From Luteibacter jiangsuensis (GTDB taxonomy: Bacteria; Pseudomonadota; Gammaproteobacteria; Xanthomonadales; Rhodanobacteraceae): a DNA stretch of 64,000 bases. Shown one piece after another: positions 47,579 through 56,485 of this stretch. The notes under the pieces were generated by a model that saw only the letters and a list, made by a program, of their open reading frames with translations, did no database searches and was not told where the DNA came from. Where the stretch lies: assembly GCF_030812295.1 (NCBI RefSeq), contig NZ_JAUSSK010000001.1, forward strand, positions 310,001 to 374,000, read 5' to 3'. Numbering within the stretch: the stretch's first letter is position 1; each line of letters opens with the position of its first letter. Both the position numbers and the translations under genes were made by a program.

Positions 47579-49501
47579 ATGCACCACATCCATGCCATGA
47601 AGACCACCACACCGACGACTTTCGCCATGCGCCGTGCGCCACTGGTCGCCTCGCTGGCCCTCGCCGTGTTCCTTACCGGTTGTGGCGCCGTCAAGCCCAA
47701 GCCGCTAACCCATGACGAGGTCGCCACGCGGGTCAAGAACGACCAGCAGGCGATGTACAAGGACCAGGAGCCGATCGGCGCTCCGCTGACCTTGTCCGAC
47801 GTCATGGCGCGGTCGCTCAAGTACAACCTCGACTATCGGCTCAAGCTGATGGAGACCGCGCTGTCGCGCGGCCTGCTCGACGTCTCCCAGCTCGACATGC
47901 TGCCCAAGCTGACCGCCGACGCCGGCTACCGCTGGCGCAGCAACGACTCCGGTGGCACCAGCATCGGCATCGAGGACCGCATCGTCAGCCTGCGTCCCTC
48001 CACGTCCGAAGAGCGCGTGCATTACCTCGCCGACGCGACGCTGTCGTGGGACGTGCTCGACTTCGGCCTGAGCTACTACCGGGCGAAGCAGCAGGCCGAC
48101 GACGTCAACGTCACCGACGAGCGCCGCCGCAAGGTCCTGCAGAACATCGTGCAGGACGTGCGCGACGCCTACTGGCGTGCGCTCGGTGCGCAGCGCCTGC
48201 TCGGCGAGACCCAGGTGCTGGCCGACAACATTCAGGCCGCGCTGGAGAAGACCCGCCAGGCCGAGCGTGCCGGCGTCCTGCCGCCGGTCGAAGGGCTGGA
48301 ATACCAGCGCGCGTTGCTCGACGCCATGACCCTGGTGAACGAGAAGCGCCAGGAGATGGAGTTCGCACGGCGCGAACTGGCCGCCCTGATGAACCTGGCA
48401 CCCGGCACGCAGTTCACGCTGGCCGACGCCACCGAGACGGGGCTCTCCCAGGTTCCGTCCAACCTCGACCAGCTGGAACAGATGGCACTGGAGCAGCGCC
48501 CGGAGCTGCGCGAGGAAGACTACAAGGCGCGCATCGACGCGATCGAGACCAAGAAGCAGATCGCCGCGCTGTTCCCGAACCTCAACCTGTTCGGCGGCAT
48601 CGGCTATGACTCCAACAGCTACCTGTACAACGAGAACTGGACGCAGGGCGGCATCAGCATGTCGATGAACCTGATCCGCCTCGCCGGGCTGCCCGCGATC
48701 AAGCGCACCAACGAAGCGCGGATGAAGGTGGACGACGCCCGCCGCATGGCGCTCAGCATGGCCGTGCTGACCCAGGTGCGTGTCTCGGTGGAGCGCTACA
48801 AGCTGGCCGTCTACGATCACCAGCTCGCCCAGGAATCCGCGCAGGTGGACCAGCGTCTCGCGAGCGTGGCCCGCGCCGGCTCCAACAACCAGCTCACCAG
48901 CGAACTGGAAACGCTGCGCACGCAGGCGCGCTCGATGGTCTCGCGCTTCCAGGAGGCTTCGTCTTATGCGGCGGCACAGTCGGCATATGGCCGCGTGCTC
49001 AACTCCGTTGGCATCGACCTGATGCCGGAGCAGGTCGCGGGCAGCGACGTGCCGACCCTGTCCAAGGCGATTCAGGCCAGCCTGGTCGACGGTGAGAAGC
49101 ACGTGTTCACGCAGTCCGCCGACGCCGTGGCGGTGGACCGGCCGATCCAGCTCAGCGTGACCGGCCTGCCGGCGCGCGTGGATGGCGTGGCGGTGCGCGA
49201 CGCCGTGGGCAAGGTGATGACCGGCAACCGGCTGGCCCTTGGCAACGGTGCCGACAGCCTCGCCATGGAACTGCATTACAGCGCCACGCCCAGCAAGGCG
49301 GCGACGCGCGCGCAGTGGGACGTGACGGTGCAGGACACGGCCGGCAAGCGCCTGCTGACGCAGAGCTACCGCAGCTTCCTTCCCGATGACGCCAGCACAC
49401 GTTCGGTGATCGCCCTGGCCGAAGCCGCCGCGCTCTCGGTGATGGCGGAAGTGCGTCGCCTGGCGGCCGCACCGGAAACGGCGGCCACGGCCCGGCCATG
49501 A
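47579..49501 (+). CDS. TolC-family outer-membrane efflux lipoprotein
   Basis: 640 residues, ATG start with AAGGA at 47563-47567. A lipoprotein signal ends in VFLTGC with the lipid-bearing Cys35. The OEP/TolC fold is seen in PLTLSDVMARSLKYNLDYRL, ATLSWDVLDFGLSYYRAKQQ, QNIVQDVRDAYWRALGAQRL and a second half with ALFPNLNLFGGIGYDSNSY and VRVSVERYKLAVYDHQLA. About 120 residues after the usual TolC end (from DVPTLSKAIQ on) form an extra periplasmic domain. Membership in one transcript with membrane-fusion proteins, 56 bases after the adhesin, makes it the outer-membrane channel of the adhesin exporter. Stop overlaps the next start. Confidence 0.9.
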   Translation: MHHIHAMKTTTPTTFAMRRAPLVASLALAVFLTGCGAVKPKPLTHDEVATRVKNDQQAMYKDQEPIGAPLTLSDVMARSLKYNLDYRLKLMETALSRGLLDVSQLDMLPKLTADAGYRWRSNDSGGTSIGIEDRIVSLRPSTSEERVHYLADATLSWDVLDFGLSYYRAKQQADDVNVTDERRRKVLQNIVQDVRDAYWRALGAQRLLGETQVLADNIQAALEKTRQAERAGVLPPVEGLEYQRALLDAMTLVNEKRQEMEFARRELAALMNLAPGTQFTLADATETGLSQVPSNLDQLEQMALEQRPELREEDYKARIDAIETKKQIAALFPNLNLFGGIGYDSNSYLYNENWTQGGISMSMNLIRLAGLPAIKRTNEARMKVDDARRMALSMAVLTQVRVSVERYKLAVYDHQLAQESAQVDQRLASVARAGSNNQLTSELETLRTQARSMVSRFQEASSYAAAQSAYGRVLNSVGIDLMPEQVAGSDVPTLSKAIQASLVDGEKHVFTQSADAVAVDRPIQLSVTGLPARVDGVAVRDAVGKVMTGNRLALGNGADSLAMELHYSATPSKAATRAQWDVTVQDTAGKRLLTQSYRSFLPDDASTRSVIALAEAAALSVMAEVRRLAAAPETAATARP

Positions 49502-50292
49502 AGGACGCAACGATGATTCCGAAGGCGATGACGTTCGCCGCCTTCAGCGCCGTACTCGCATTGGGGTTGCCTTGCGCTGTCTCCGCGCAGGCTCAATCCG
49601 CGCCGACGGCGGCGTCGACCCAGGCGCCCGTGCGCTTCCTCGTGGTGGCGGACCGGGAAAGCCCGTTGTCCGCCGTGGCCGGCGGACGCGTCGCGCGCGT
49701 CTACGTGCAGTTGGGCGATACCGTCGCGAAGGGCAAGGTGCTGGCTTCGCTCGATTGCAGCGACGTGGATGCCCGGCGTGCGGCCGCCGACGCCGAATAC
49801 AAGGCGGCGCAGCTGCGCTACGAGGCGAAGGCGAAGTTGCAGGGCCTGCAGTCGGCCGCCGCGCTGGAAGTCGAACTCACCGCCGCCGACGTCAATCGCA
49901 CGCGCAGCCAGATGCGCATCTTCGACGCGCAACTGGCGCAGTGCCGCTTCGTGGCGCCGTTCGACGGCCGCGTGGCGCGCATCCACGTGAAGGAAGGGCA
50001 GGGCGTGTCGCCGGGTGCCCCTGTGATCGAACTGGTCGGTACCGGCACGCCGAAGGCGCGGCTGAACGTGCCGTCCAGCTGGATCGGCTGGCTCAAGCCG
50101 GGCGCACATCTGGATGCCGCCGTCGACGAGACCGGCGAACACCATCCGCTCACCGTGACGCGCCTCAGCGGCCGGGTGGACGCGGTGAGCCAGACCATCG
50201 AGATCGAAGCCGATTTCGAAGGCGATACGAGCCGCGTCCTGCCGGGCATGAGCGGCCGGGCGACGCCGGCGAAGAGCGCCGGGCAGGGCTGA
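49498..50292 (+). CDS. Periplasmic membrane-fusion protein (RND/HlyD-type adaptor)
   Basis: 264 residues; the ATG overlaps the TolC stop (ATGA), with ATG 49513 an alternative. A cleavable signal peptide (FAAFSAVLALGLPCAVSAQA) precedes a short biotinyl-lipoyl-type domain (AVAGGRVARVYVQLGDTVAKGKVLASLD), a coiled-coil hairpin (about residues 85-135), the returning lipoyl half (CRFVAPFDGRVARIHVKEGQGV) and a beta-barrel domain. No membrane anchor, so it is a soluble adaptor likely to bridge the TolC-like channel to an inner-membrane part. It is short for the family, lacking a full membrane-proximal domain. Confidence 0.9.
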   Translation: MKDATMIPKAMTFAAFSAVLALGLPCAVSAQAQSAPTAASTQAPVRFLVVADRESPLSAVAGGRVARVYVQLGDTVAKGKVLASLDCSDVDARRAAADAEYKAAQLRYEAKAKLQGLQSAAALEVELTAADVNRTRSQMRIFDAQLAQCRFVAPFDGRVARIHVKEGQGVSPGAPVIELVGTGTPKARLNVPSSWIGWLKPGAHLDAAVDETGEHHPLTVTRLSGRVDAVSQTIEIEADFEGDTSRVLPGMSGRATPAKSAGQG

Positions 50293-50296
50293 AACG

Positions 50297-51676
50297 ATGA
50301 ATCCCCAGGACAACCCCGGCGCCAGCGCGTCGTCGCGCTTCTATGCGCTCGCCGCACGCGCCGAGGGCGCCGCGACCGCGGCCGAGCTAGGCTTCGTCGC
50401 ATGCAACGAGACGCGCAGCCTGGTCGACTACCGGCAGGCCGCCCTGCTGGCGATGCCGCCGGGACGGAGTCCGCGGCTTGCAGCCCATTCCGGGCTGGCC
50501 GAACCCGATTCCAATACGCCTTACGCGCTGTGGTTGTCCGCCGTTGCACGGCGGATCGCGCCACGTTGTGCCGAGCTGCCCGCGGGTGCCCGCGTCCTGC
50601 CGCTTTCGCCCGACATGCTCGGCGAGGAACTGGCCGCGGAGTGGGGCGAATGGTTGCCCGCCCATGTGTGGGTGCTGCCGTTGACGGGCCCGGACCGCAG
50701 CGTCGATGCGCTGCTCGTGCTCGCGCGGGACGTGCCTTGGCCCACGACGCTTACGCCGGACAGCGCTGAGTTCGCGCTGCTGCAACTGGTCAACCTCTAT
50801 GGCTATGCCTGGTGGTCGCTGGTGGCGCGGCCGTCGCGTTGGCGGCGCTGGTGGGAAGCTGCCACCAGCGGACGACGCCTGCGCTATGCGCTGGCCGCGC
50901 TACTGGTGGTGCTGCTGATTCCCGTGCGCGAATACACGCTCGTTCCCGCCGAGGTGATTTCCACGCGAAGCCAGGTGATCGCTTCGCCGCGCGAGGGCGT
51001 GATCCATCGCATGGCGGTTCTGCCGAACGCGCCGGTGAAGGCGGGGCAGGTCCTCGCCGAACTCGACGATACGACCTTGCGCAACAAGCTCGCCGTCGCG
51101 CAGGCCGAACTGGCCACGGCAAGCGTGGAGATGCACCAGGCCGCGCAACAGGCCATCGAGAACCAGAACGCCAAGGCCGACCTGGGCATGGCCGAGGGCA
51201 AGTGGCGCGAACGCCAGGTCGACGTCGTCTCGTTGCAGCGGGAGGTGGACAAGCTGGCCATCCGCGCACCGGCCGACGGCGTGTTCGTCTATTCCGATCC
51301 GGACGACTGGTCCGGCCGCCCCGTGCAGACGGGTGAGCGCATCGGCCTGCTTGCCGACCCGCATGCGCTGGGCGTGCGCGCGTGGGCCCCGGTGGGCGAA
51401 CCGACCAACCTGGCCGAGGGCGCTCCCATGACCGTCTTCCTCAAGGTGGCGCCGCTGGACCCTCTCGACGCGAAGCTCGACTATGCCGGTTATCAGCCGG
51501 TGGAGGCACCCAACGGGGTCGCCAGCTACGTGCTGCGCGGGACGATCGACGGCACGCCACCCGGCGCGCGTATCGGCTTGCAAGGCACGGCGCGCGTCTC
51601 GGGACGCTGGAGCGTGTTCGGCTACCTGATGCTGCGCCGTCCGCTGGCCGCCGTGCGCGCCTGGTGCGGGCTCTGA
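50297..51676 (+). CDS. Inner-membrane-anchored HlyD-type adaptor with a cytoplasmic GAF-like domain
   Basis: 459 residues; starts four bases after the preceding stop. Residues 1-190 are cytoplasmic and look like a GAF domain (an ELGFVACNETRSLVDYRQAALL opening in pieces, VWVLPLTGPDRSVDALLVLAR), a sensory fold not found in ordinary HlyD proteins. One membrane helix (YALAALLVVLLIPV, about 197-212) leads to a periplasmic HlyD part: lipoyl halves (SPREGVIHRMAVLPNAPVKA, LAIRAPADGVFVYSDPDDW) around a coiled coil, and a barrel domain. It resembles the adaptor of type I secretion systems except for the N-terminal domain. Next gene begins two bases after its stop. Confidence 0.88.
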   Translation: MNPQDNPGASASSRFYALAARAEGAATAAELGFVACNETRSLVDYRQAALLAMPPGRSPRLAAHSGLAEPDSNTPYALWLSAVARRIAPRCAELPAGARVLPLSPDMLGEELAAEWGEWLPAHVWVLPLTGPDRSVDALLVLARDVPWPTTLTPDSAEFALLQLVNLYGYAWWSLVARPSRWRRWWEAATSGRRLRYALAALLVVLLIPVREYTLVPAEVISTRSQVIASPREGVIHRMAVLPNAPVKAGQVLAELDDTTLRNKLAVAQAELATASVEMHQAAQQAIENQNAKADLGMAEGKWRERQVDVVSLQREVDKLAIRAPADGVFVYSDPDDWSGRPVQTGERIGLLADPHALGVRAWAPVGEPTNLAEGAPMTVFLKVAPLDPLDAKLDYAGYQPVEAPNGVASYVLRGTIDGTPPGARIGLQGTARVSGRWSVFGYLMLRRPLAAVRAWCGL

Positions 51677-51678
51677 CG

Positions 51679-53802
51679 ATGTCCGCGGTGCCTGCGATGG
51701 GTGCAATGGGCGGGGCGCCACCGCCGTGGCCCGCCTTGCGCGACGAGTTGAACATCCATGCCGCCGGGCGCAATCGCGACGGTTCGCCCGCGTGGCACCT
51801 GTCCGACCCCGTGCGCAACCAATTCTTCCGCATCGGCTGGCTCGAGTTCGAGTTCCTCCAGCATTGGGCGCTGGGCGATCCGCAGCGAATCGCCGATGCC
51901 GTCGCGTCGAGCACCACGATGACGCCGGAAGCCGACGACGTGCTGGAGTTCGCGCGCTTCCTGCAACAGCAACAGCTCACGCGAGGCGCCATACCGAAGC
52001 GGGGAACGTCGGCGCTGCATTGGCTGTTGCAGAACTACCTGTTCATCCGCATTCCGCTGGTGCGCCCGGAACGCTTCCTGCGCCGCACGCTGCCCTTCGT
52101 CAGCTGGATGTTCGGCATGCGGTTCCTCGTCGCCACGCTGTTCGCGGCCGTGCTCGGCCTTCTGCTGGCGGCACGCCAATGGGATGTCGTGCAGGCCAAC
52201 CTGCGTGGCGCGATGAGCTGGGACGGTGTCATTGCCTTCGCCGGCGCACTGGTCTTCTCCAAGTGCTGGCACGAGTTCGGCCACGCCTTCATGGCGACGC
52301 GGTTCGGCGTGCGCGTGGGACACATGGGCGTGGCATTGCTGGTCATGTGGCCGATGGCGTACACCGATACCGGCGAAAGCTGGAAGCTCGAAGGCTCGCG
52401 TCGACGCCTGGCCATCGCGTCGGCCGGCGTCATGGCCGAGCTGGTGCTCGCCGCGTGGTGCACGCTCTTGTGGTCGTTCGCTCCGGAAGGCAACTTCAAG
52501 AACGCGCTGTTCTTCCTGGGCACGACGGCCTGGGTGCTCACCCTTGCGGTCAACGCCAGTCCGTTCATGCGCTTCGACGGGTATTTCATCCTCGCCGACG
52601 CGCTGGATTATCCCGGCCTGCACGAGCGTGCGGGCCGCTGGGCGAAGCGGTGGGTGCGCCTGCGCCTGCTCGGCATCGAGGATCCGCGGCCGGACGCGGT
52701 CTCTCCGCGTTTCGCCGCCTTCCTCACCGTGTTCGCGTTCGCGACCTGGTTATATCGACTGACCCTGTTCGTGGGCATCGCCGTGGTCGTCTACCACGCC
52801 TTCTTCAAGGCCCTGGGCCTGATCCTATTCCTGGTGGAAATCGTGACGTTCGTGGTGAGGCCGATGCTCAACGAAGTAAGGATATGGTGGATGCGGCGCG
52901 CGGAAATCCGCTGGCCGCGCGTGCGCCGGCGCCTGATCGTCGTGGGCGTGGCCGCGCTGGTCGTGCTGGTGCCCTGGTCGGCAAGCATCACCGCCGAGGG
53001 CATCGTTGAGGCGGGGTTCGAACAACCGGTGTTCACCCCCTTCGCCGCGCGGATGGAACGCGTGAGCGTCGCGGACGGCACGCATGTCAAGGCTGGGCAG
53101 TTGCTGTTCGAACTCAGCGCACCGACACCGGAAGACGAGCGGGCGAAGGCCGATGCGCTGCGCGACGCTTACGAATCCACGGCGCGCGGTGCCATCGCCC
53201 TCGACCGCGATGGCGTGGCCAAGCAGGTCGTGGCAGAGCGCATGGCCGACCAGTACGACGTGCAGCGTCGCGCCAGCACGTCGGAATTGCATCGCCTTCG
53301 CCTCACGGCCAGCGAGGATGGCATCGTGCGCGACCTCGATCCGGCGTTGCAGGCGGGCAGCTGGGTATCGCCCGGCTCGCGCATCGCCACCGTCGTGGGC
53401 GGTACGCGCTGGAGGGCGGAGGTGCTCGTATCGGAGGCGGATCGGGCCCGGCTCGTTCCCGGTGCCTCCGCCACCGTCTATCCGCATGGACATTGGCAAC
53501 CACTGCATGGCCGCGTGGTGGCCGTGGACGATGGTGCGCTCGAACACCTGCCCAGCCTGTTGCTGGCGAAGAACCACGGCGGGCCGATCCCGCTCAATCC
53601 GACGGCGCCGGCCAAGGAGCTGCGCCCGGCGACCGTCTGGTACCGGGTGCGCGTGGAAGGTGAGGGCTTGTCCGCTCCGCTGGCCGCCGAACAAGGTGTC
53701 AGCGTGCGCATGCAAGGACGCCGCGAAAGCCTGGCCCGGCGCTGGATCGACAGTGCGCTGCTGATCCTTCTGCAACAGACGGGACTGGGCAAGGAAGGCT
53801 GA
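51679..53802 (+). CDS. Polytopic M50 (site-2-protease) metallopeptidase fused to a HlyD-like domain
   Basis: 707 residues from the ATG at 51679. Residues 1-140 are cytoplasmic; several membrane helices follow (about 146-435). The zinc protease site is complete: HEFGH at residues 198-202 in SKCWHEFGHAFMATRFG, and NASPFMRFDG at 292-301 supplying the Asp300 ligand, as in S2P/RseP enzymes. After the last helix (LIVVGVAALVVLVPW) a periplasmic part of about 270 residues has lipoyl-type segments (PFAARMERVSVADGTHVKAG, LTASEDGIVRDLDPALQAG) and a coiled coil, as in HlyD. One protein thus joins an intramembrane protease to an efflux-adaptor domain, in the position where an ABC exporter would be expected. 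Confidence 0.9.
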   Translation: MSAVPAMGAMGGAPPPWPALRDELNIHAAGRNRDGSPAWHLSDPVRNQFFRIGWLEFEFLQHWALGDPQRIADAVASSTTMTPEADDVLEFARFLQQQQLTRGAIPKRGTSALHWLLQNYLFIRIPLVRPERFLRRTLPFVSWMFGMRFLVATLFAAVLGLLLAARQWDVVQANLRGAMSWDGVIAFAGALVFSKCWHEFGHAFMATRFGVRVGHMGVALLVMWPMAYTDTGESWKLEGSRRRLAIASAGVMAELVLAAWCTLLWSFAPEGNFKNALFFLGTTAWVLTLAVNASPFMRFDGYFILADALDYPGLHERAGRWAKRWVRLRLLGIEDPRPDAVSPRFAAFLTVFAFATWLYRLTLFVGIAVVVYHAFFKALGLILFLVEIVTFVVRPMLNEVRIWWMRRAEIRWPRVRRRLIVVGVAALVVLVPWSASITAEGIVEAGFEQPVFTPFAARMERVSVADGTHVKAGQLLFELSAPTPEDERAKADALRDAYESTARGAIALDRDGVAKQVVAERMADQYDVQRRASTSELHRLRLTASEDGIVRDLDPALQAGSWVSPGSRIATVVGGTRWRAEVLVSEADRARLVPGASATVYPHGHWQPLHGRVVAVDDGALEHLPSLLLAKNHGGPIPLNPTAPAKELRPATVWYRVRVEGEGLSAPLAAEQGVSVRMQGRRESLARRWIDSALLILLQQTGLGKEG

Positions 53803-53866
53803 GCCGGGTTGTCGCTCCCTGCCTCCGAACCGCTACTATCGGGCTCGGTCATCACGGGGGAACGGG

Positions 53867-55030
53867 ATGCGCGCATGGATATGGGTGGCGGGCGTGGCGG
53901 CGACGATGGGTACCGGCCTCCATGCGCGGACGGTGCCCGATCCGGCTCCGGTCGAAGCGAGGGTGCCATGGGCGCCCACCGTATTCACGGGCAGTGACGG
54001 CGCGCGGCACGCCGCCTACGAGCTGCACCTGACCAATTTCTACGGTGACACCGGCCCGTTGACCCTCGACGACCTGGACGTCTTCGCCGACGATTCGCCC
54101 CGGCCCTTGCTACACCTGGACAGTGCTGGTCTGGCCGCCGTCGCCAAGCCCGTGCCGAAGGAAGGTGCCGCCGCCGTCGTCGATCCCGGCAAGCGCGGTA
54201 TCGTCTATCTATGGCTCACGCTTCCCACGGGAACGCCGGTGCCGAAGCAACTGCGACATCACGTGGACATGACGGCGAACGGCCACGCCTACGCGGTGGA
54301 CGGCGTCGAGGTGGCGGTGTCGCCGACGGCGGTGCCGGTGATCGGTGCGCCGCTTCGTGGCGGCCGTTGGCTGGCCCATGAAGGCCCGGGCGCATTCCGC
54401 TCGCATCACTGGGGCAGCATGGTCGCGATCAACGGCAGCCTGACCGTACCGCAGCGCTACGCGATCGACTTCGTCGGCGTGGACGCTTCGGGACGTGCGA
54501 TCAAGGCCAGCGTGAAGGACCTGCAGGCGACACGCTATGCGGACTGGATCGGCTACGGCGCGGAGGTCATCGCCGTCGCGGATGGCGTCGTCGCGGGCGC
54601 GAGGGATGGCGAGGAAGAACATGCGCCGCTGAAGCCGCAACCCGAACCGGCCTCGCTCACCACCGACGGCCTGTTCGGTAACTACGTGGTGTTGTCGATC
54701 GGGCCCGGGCAGTACGCCGGTTACGCCCACCTTGCCAAGGGCAGCGTGCGGGTGAAGAAGGGCGACCGCGTGCGCCGTGGCCAGGTGATCGGGCGGTTGG
54801 GGCAGTCAGGCAATTCCGCCGCGCCGCACCTGCATTTCCAGCTCGCGAACGCACCGGAATTCCAGGGCTCCGAGGGCATTCCCTATGTCTTCGACCGGAT
54901 CGATCTCTACGGTGAGGAGCGCGAGGCGCAGCTGTTCGGGCAGGGCGATCCGTGGAAGGCGGCGCCGCCGAGCCATCGCCAGGCGCAGTTGCCGCTCGAC
55001 GGTATCGTGGTGGGCTTTCCGGACAAATAA
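53867..55030 (+). CDS. Secreted M23-family metallopeptidase (LytM-type)
   Basis: 387 residues from the ATG at 53867 with a GGGGGAA site; a signal peptide (WIWVAGVAATMGTGLHA) directs it to the periplasm or beyond. Residues about 40-165 are a beta-rich domain I do not recognise. The M23 domain follows: HHWGSMVAINGSL, QRYAIDFVGVD (zinc Asp), YGAEVIAVADGVV, NYVVLSIGPGQYAGYAHL, GQVIGRLGQSGNSAAPHLHF with the HxH. Such enzymes cut peptidoglycan cross-bridges. It follows the M50 gene by 64 bases in the same direction, suggesting it opens the wall for the export machine or trims surface proteins. Confidence 0.9.
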   Translation: MRAWIWVAGVAATMGTGLHARTVPDPAPVEARVPWAPTVFTGSDGARHAAYELHLTNFYGDTGPLTLDDLDVFADDSPRPLLHLDSAGLAAVAKPVPKEGAAAVVDPGKRGIVYLWLTLPTGTPVPKQLRHHVDMTANGHAYAVDGVEVAVSPTAVPVIGAPLRGGRWLAHEGPGAFRSHHWGSMVAINGSLTVPQRYAIDFVGVDASGRAIKASVKDLQATRYADWIGYGAEVIAVADGVVAGARDGEEEHAPLKPQPEPASLTTDGLFGNYVVLSIGPGQYAGYAHLAKGSVRVKKGDRVRRGQVIGRLGQSGNSAAPHLHFQLANAPEFQGSEGIPYVFDRIDLYGEEREAQLFGQGDPWKAAPPSHRQAQLPLDGIVVGFPDK

Positions 55031-55031
55031 T

Positions 55032-55874
55032 TCAACGACGCGTCGCAAACACCCCATCCAAGGCCAGCTGCGCCTTGAACCCGGCGTGTTCGAGCCGTTT
55101 CGCGACTTCGCGTGGCACGTCGCGGCCACTGGTCAGCTTGTTGGGACTGCCCGTGTAATGGAACAGGCGGCCACCGCGGCGCAGGACGCGGGCGAGCTGG
55201 GTGTAGAACGCTTGCGAGTACAACTCGCCGGCGATGCCGAAGCGCGGTGGGTCGTGCAAGAGCGCGTCCACCGACGCGTCGGGCACCTGGAGGATCGCCT
55301 GGGTGACGTCGCCATGGCCGAGCTGCAGCCTGCCTCCGGCATCGGCGCTGTCCGGATCGGGAGACCACGGGTTGAGCGTGCGCAACCAGAGCACGTCCGG
55401 GTTCTTCTCGAAGGAAAGCACCCGTGCCGCGCTGGCTTCCAGGCAGCAGGCGGCGAAGTAGCCGAGGCCGCCGCAGGTGTCGAGCACCACCTTGCCACGC
55501 GGCTCCACCAGCGCCACCTTGCGTCGCGCATCGTCGATCGGCGATTCCTTCGAGGTGGGCAGCATCTTGATGCCATCGATCTCGAAGGTGGGCGCGCCCC
55601 ATTCGGTGGGCACCAGCTTGATGAGCGACCCTGAAAAACGCGATACCGGCTCGAAACCCCGGCCATCCCAGTAGTAGATCGTGCGGTCCTTGAGGCGCGC
55701 GGGATACGGATAGCGCGCATCATGCCATTGCCAGGCGTCCGCGTGCAGGGACGCCTGGGTTTCCGAGCGGCCCAGGTCCAGCGACCCCGTCCATTCGTCC
55801 GCGCCAGCGTCACGCGAGACCGTCAGGGCCTCGGCGACAGGGCGGGTAAGCAGCGGACCGGCGTAATGCGACAC
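55032..55874 (-). CDS. Class I SAM-dependent methyltransferase (spermidine-synthase-like fold)
   Basis: 280 residues, GTG/ATG region start at 55874. An N-terminal beta domain (SLDLGRSETQASLH, YYWDGRGFEPVSRFSG) precedes the methyltransferase core: VVLDTCGGLGYFAACCLE (motif I), VLSFEKNP, LGHGDVTQAIL and LLHDPPRFG at the DPPR-type catalytic position, then LRRGGRLFHYTGSPNK. HDPPRFG resembles nucleic-acid or small-molecule methyltransferases, but the target is unknown. It faces the M23 gene (one base between stops) and is last in a three-gene minus-strand group with the P460 and hydrolase genes. Confidence 0.85.
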   Translation of the reverse strand: MSHYAGPLLTRPVAEALTVSRDAGADEWTGSLDLGRSETQASLHADAWQWHDARYPYPARLKDRTIYYWDGRGFEPVSRFSGSLIKLVPTEWGAPTFEIDGIKMLPTSKESPIDDARRKVALVEPRGKVVLDTCGGLGYFAACCLEASAARVLSFEKNPDVLWLRTLNPWSPDPDSADAGGRLQLGHGDVTQAILQVPDASVDALLHDPPRFGIAGELYSQAFYTQLARVLRRGGRLFHYTGSPNKLTSGRDVPREVAKRLEHAGFKAQLALDGVFATRR

Positions 55875-55952
55875 GAAGGGAATCTCCTGGCTCCGCGGCG
55901 ATACGGCGGGCTGGAACGATAGGCAATCGCCGTGGAAATGTCACTCGCTGGC

Positions 55953-56465
55953 TCACTGCGCGTAGTGGGTGAAGACGTAGTCGTGGTCGCGCACGAGCGC
56001 CTGATGGCAGGCGAAGCAGGTGCGGTGCTGGGCTTCGTCGACCGCCTTGCCATCGACGAAACGCCCGAATCCCCACCCGCCGGTGGACGCGTATTTTTTG
56101 CTGTCTTTCACCATGACCTGTACGGTCGTCGCCGCGCCGGGCACGGTTGCCGAGGCGAACTCCTTCGAGGGCGTTCGCTTCCAGGCCAGCTTCACCAGGA
56201 TCGTTCCATCGGGGAAAGGCAGGTCCGCATGGCGATAGGCGTCCGCCGCCTTCGGGTTGCCGACGACGGCGCGCAACTCGTTGAGCGGCGCGTCCTCCAG
56301 GGCGGGGGCGATCAATTCCCATTGCCGGTATCCCGCCGGAATGGTGACCCCGTAGATGGGCGATGCCGAGAGCGGCTTCGCGTCCTCCTCCGCTCCCGAT
56401 ACTTCCACCAGGGCGAACAAGGCGATGAGCGCGAAGACACACGACAGGAGATAAACGGACTTCAT
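55953..56465 (-). CDS. Cytochrome P460-family haem protein
   Basis: 170 residues, ATG start, with a signal peptide (VYLLSCVFALIALFALVEVSG). P460 cytochromes carry a c-type haem cross-linked to a Lys and oxidise hydroxylamine or detoxify NO. The CxxCH motif is CFACH at residues 150-154, close to the end as in the family; the VKLAWKRTP strand (residues 91-99) offers the Lys positions for the cross-link, and SASPIYGVTIPAGYRQWELI is the usual opening. Exported to the periplasm. It lies between the methyltransferase and the hydrolase gene, 20 bases after the latter. Ammonia-oxidising genes are absent, so defence against NO/hydroxylamine is the better guess. Confidence 0.88.
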   Translation of the reverse strand: MKSVYLLSCVFALIALFALVEVSGAEEDAKPLSASPIYGVTIPAGYRQWELIAPALEDAPLNELRAVVGNPKAADAYRHADLPFPDGTILVKLAWKRTPSKEFASATVPGAATTVQVMVKDSKKYASTGGWGFGRFVDGKAVDEAQHRTCFACHQALVRDHDYVFTHYAQ

Positions 56466-56485
56466 GCGATAGCTCCGGGCATGCC

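Noticed and set aside
37893-47642. A 3,249-codon open frame on the minus strand opposite the adhesin
   Set aside because: It is a shadow: the plus strand has clear repeated protein domains and a ribosome site, while the minus translation is Arg/Val/Gly/His-rich without folds. High GC and codon bias keep the opposite frame free of stops.
47579-55030. ABC transporter ATPase in the export operon
   Set aside because: I looked for Walker A (GxxGxGKS/T) and LSGGQ motifs in all forward products and found none.
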